Of a DNA stretch of 64,000 bases, positions 62,366 to 64,000 are shown piece after piece. The position numbers and the translations under genes are program-made. The stretch is from Aureimonas sp. AU20. GTDB lineage: Bacteria; Pseudomonadota; Alphaproteobacteria; Rhizobiales; Rhizobiaceae. The notes below the pieces were generated by a model, which saw nothing but the letters and a program-made list of their open reading frames with translations, did no database searches and was not told the DNA's origin. The DNA lies in contig NZ_CP006367.1 of the NCBI RefSeq assembly GCF_001442755.1, positions 1,550,001 through 1,614,000 of the forward strand, given 5' to 3'. Numbering within the stretch: position 1 is the stretch's first letter; each line of letters opens with the position of its first letter.

Positions 62366-63570
62366 GCGGACGATCCTTGGGTCTGGGGGATTTGGACGAG
62401 CTCGACGGCGGCATCGAGCAAGACGGCGGCCGAGAAGGCGAGGGCGACGGTGGGCAGCGCGCCGAGAAGGACGAGGTCCATCGCCGTCTGGCCGAGGCCC
62501 TGGAACACGAACACGCCGAGACCGCCGCCGCCGATCAGCGCCGCGACGGTGGCAAGACCGATGTTCTGGACCAGCGTGATCCGCACGCCCGTCAGGATCA
62601 CCGGCAGAGCCAGCGGCAGCTCGACGCGAAACAGGCGCTGGCCGGCCGTCATGCCGAGGCCCCGCGCCGCGTCGTGCGCGGCGAAGGGCACGGCGGCGAG
62701 GCCCGCGACGGTGTTCGCCACCATCGGCAGGAGGGAATAGAGAAACAGCGCCACGAGGGCGGGCGCCGCGCCGATGCCGGCAATGCCGAGCGTCCGCGCG
62801 CCCGGCACGTTCAACGCCACCCAGCCGAGCGGCACGATCAGGAGGCCGAACAAGGCGATGGAGGGAATGGTCTGAACGATGTTGAGAAGACCGAGCACGG
62901 GCTCGCGCAGCACGGCGGCGCGGTGGCAGAGAATGCCGAGCGGCAGGCCGACCGCGACCGCCGCCAGAAGCGAGCCGAGCGCCAGAACCGCATGGGTGCC
63001 GAGTTCGCGCGCGAAGGCGTCGGCGCGCGGGCGATACTCCTTCATCACCGACAGATCGTCCCACAGGCCGAGCCGGAACAGAACGAAAAGCGCGAGCGCG
63101 GCGGCGGCGAGCAGAGCGACGCGCAGAAGCGGTGGCGGGCGCAGCCGCGCCAAGGCGTCGGTCGCCAGCAGAGCCAGGGCGAAGACGAGCAGCCAGAAGC
63201 CCGAACCGGGCGCGACGCGGGCATAGGTGTTGCCGGCGGGTGTCAGATGCGCCGGCGCGAGGCCCAGCCCGACCAGCACCAGACCGAGACCCGCCAGCGC
63301 CGCCACGAGGCGAAGAACCGGCGGGCTGCGCCAGAGCGCCACAAGGGCGACGAGGCCGAGCGCCAGAGCGAGGGGCCAGGCGAAGGAGGGCGCGATCGCT
63401 TCGAACAAGCCACGCCCCTGGCCGGGCACGATGCGATTGGCGCGAAAGGTGGCGAAGGGCAGAACCGCGAGCGCCACGGCGCCGAGGCCGACCAGGAGAA
63501 GGCCGAGCCTGTCGGGGCCGCGCGCGGGGGCACGGGCGGTCTCGCGTATCTCCGCCTCCAGGGATGCCAT
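62362..63570 (-). CDS. yehY: Osmoprotectant ABC transporter permease with extended N-terminus (YehY type)
   Basis: The 402-residue inner-membrane protein has an additional N-terminal half with about five helices (to about residue 170), as in YehY, then the permease domain with LLNIVQTIPSIALFGLLIVPL, LFLYSLLPMVANTVAGL and ARGLGMTAGQRLFRVELPLALPVIL (EAA loop). It is the first gene of the set in this window. In E. coli the binding-protein gene (yehZ/osmF) comes first in the operon; here no such gene lies upstream. Confidence 0.88.
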   Translation of the reverse strand: MASLEAEIRETARAPARGPDRLGLLLVGLGAVALAVLPFATFRANRIVPGQGRGLFEAIAPSFAWPLALALGLVALVALWRSPPVLRLVAALAGLGLVLVGLGLAPAHLTPAGNTYARVAPGSGFWLLVFALALLATDALARLRPPPLLRVALLAAAALALFVLFRLGLWDDLSVMKEYRPRADAFARELGTHAVLALGSLLAAVAVGLPLGILCHRAAVLREPVLGLLNIVQTIPSIALFGLLIVPLGWVALNVPGARTLGIAGIGAAPALVALFLYSLLPMVANTVAGLAAVPFAAHDAARGLGMTAGQRLFRVELPLALPVILTGVRITLVQNIGLATVAALIGGGGLGVFVFQGLGQTAMDLVLLGALPTVALAFSAAVLLDAAVELVQIPQTQGSSA

Positions 63571-63864
63571 CCGCCGCTCGTTCTCCGCTAGTCTCGAATG
63601 GTCGGGAACGGCCGAGGCCAGCCCCGTGTCGCGCCATGACGCTTGGCGTTTCCGAAAGGCTCCGCTTCTGGAGATTATGGCGCGCGGAACGCCCGCGTCA
63701 TCGGTAGCCCCTTAGAATCCGAAGCAAGGCGGGCCGCCATGATGCCGCAAGTGGATTTGCCCGGCTGGGCGTTGACGCAATGTTTCGTAACCGCCACGTC
63801 ATGCCACGGCCGTTCTTTCCGGCTAGACGATAAGTTGCACATTTGAATTTTGGGTTGAATTGGC
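63571..63864. other. Divergent promoter gap, no gene recognised
   Basis: This 294-base stretch lies between the divergent yehY-like gene and the truncated right-edge gene. It holds TTGACG (63774) and AT-rich sequence at 63825-63860, fitting a promoter for the right-edge gene. No binding-protein gene fits in it. Confidence 0.35.
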
Positions 63865-64000
63865 ATGGCCGGCAGGCTCCGCACAGGTCTGATCGTTCTT
63901 CTTCTCGCCGGCGGCGTCGCTGGGGCGATCGGCTGGAGCCGCGCGCGCGAGGTGTCGCCGGCCGCGCCCCAGGCGGCGGCCGCGACGGTGGCGCCGCCGC
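63865..64000 (+). CDS. 5' end of a gene with N-terminal membrane anchor, cut by the window edge
   Basis: ATG 63865 opens a frame to the window end encoding 45 residues: MAGRLRTGLIVLLLAGGVAG (a signal or membrane anchor), then WSRAREVSPAAPQAAA and a Pro/Ala stretch. This is the usual look of the start of an RND periplasmic adaptor (HlyD/MdtA-like), but the diagnostic domains lie outside the window. The ribosome binding site is weak (GGGTT). It is divergent from yehY. Confidence 0.6.
   Translation, partial: MAGRLRTGLIVLLLAGGVAGAIGWSRAREVSPAAPQAAAATVAPP

Overview
The window is 64 kb of densely packed, high-GC DNA with short gaps, many 4-base ATGA/GTGA gene overlaps and frequent GTG/TTG starts. 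Gene content (PaoABC-type aldehyde oxidoreductase with Tat signal, class II photolyase, RepB-like ParB proteins, several peptide and sulfonate ABC systems, family I.3-like RTX lipase) suggests an alphaproteobacterium of the Hyphomicrobiales, possibly Aurantimonadaceae. The family-level placement is a guess from gene content; no rRNA or marker gene is present. One tRNA, tRNA-Arg(CCG), was found. No CRISPR array, complete insertion sequence or rRNA was seen.

Layout. 1-4.7 kb: a truncated gene at the left edge, a PAS-only protein divergent from an XRE regulator, a DUF4126-like membrane protein, an acyltransferase, a 68-residue Pro-rich protein and a LysR regulator. 4.67-4.83 kb: a MITE-like element with 19-bp perfect terminal inverted repeats. 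5.0-11.6 kb: an M19 dipeptidase and a complete dipeptide/oligopeptide ABC importer; its binding-protein gene has a leader that can pair with its own ribosome binding site. 11.6-15.4 kb: a convergent paoABC-like molybdenum aldehyde oxidoreductase operon. 16-18.1 kb: a hybrid histidine kinase. 18.2-25.9 kb: MFS pump with divergent AraC regulator, qorB-like quinone reductase with a divergent HxlR regulator that carries an in-frame amber codon, class II photolyase, glutaminase, an S1 protease and a lytic transglycosylase lipoprotein. 26.1-29.7 kb: a GH16 glycosidase with three C-terminal repeats and a membrane GGDEF-EAL protein.

29.9-46.8 kb is a sulfur and flavin-monooxygenase region. It starts with a tauABC-type sulfonate importer (a terminator hairpin separates tauA from tauBC), then serine acetyltransferase, an NtaA-type flavin monooxygenase, cystathionine beta-synthase with CBS domains and a gamma-lyase-type enzyme, followed by two RNA-modification genes. 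Facing it is a seven-gene operon: a four-gene peptide-type ABC importer, a second luciferase-like monooxygenase and two AhpD/CMD-fold proteins. This second cluster matches a conserved gene set that I know only as uncharacterised named families, and it is the best candidate here for an undescribed catabolic system.

47.2-55 kb: an MdtABC-like RND efflux operon. 55.5-57.4 kb: a secreted RTX lipase. 57.8-60.2 kb: a three-gene operon (unknown protein plus two ParB/RepB-like proteins) with lower-GC codon use, lying at the 3' end of the tRNA-Arg gene as an integrated element would. 60.7-63.6 kb: a YehYXW-type osmoprotectant ABC importer without its binding protein. The right edge cuts a gene whose first residues look like a membrane anchor.
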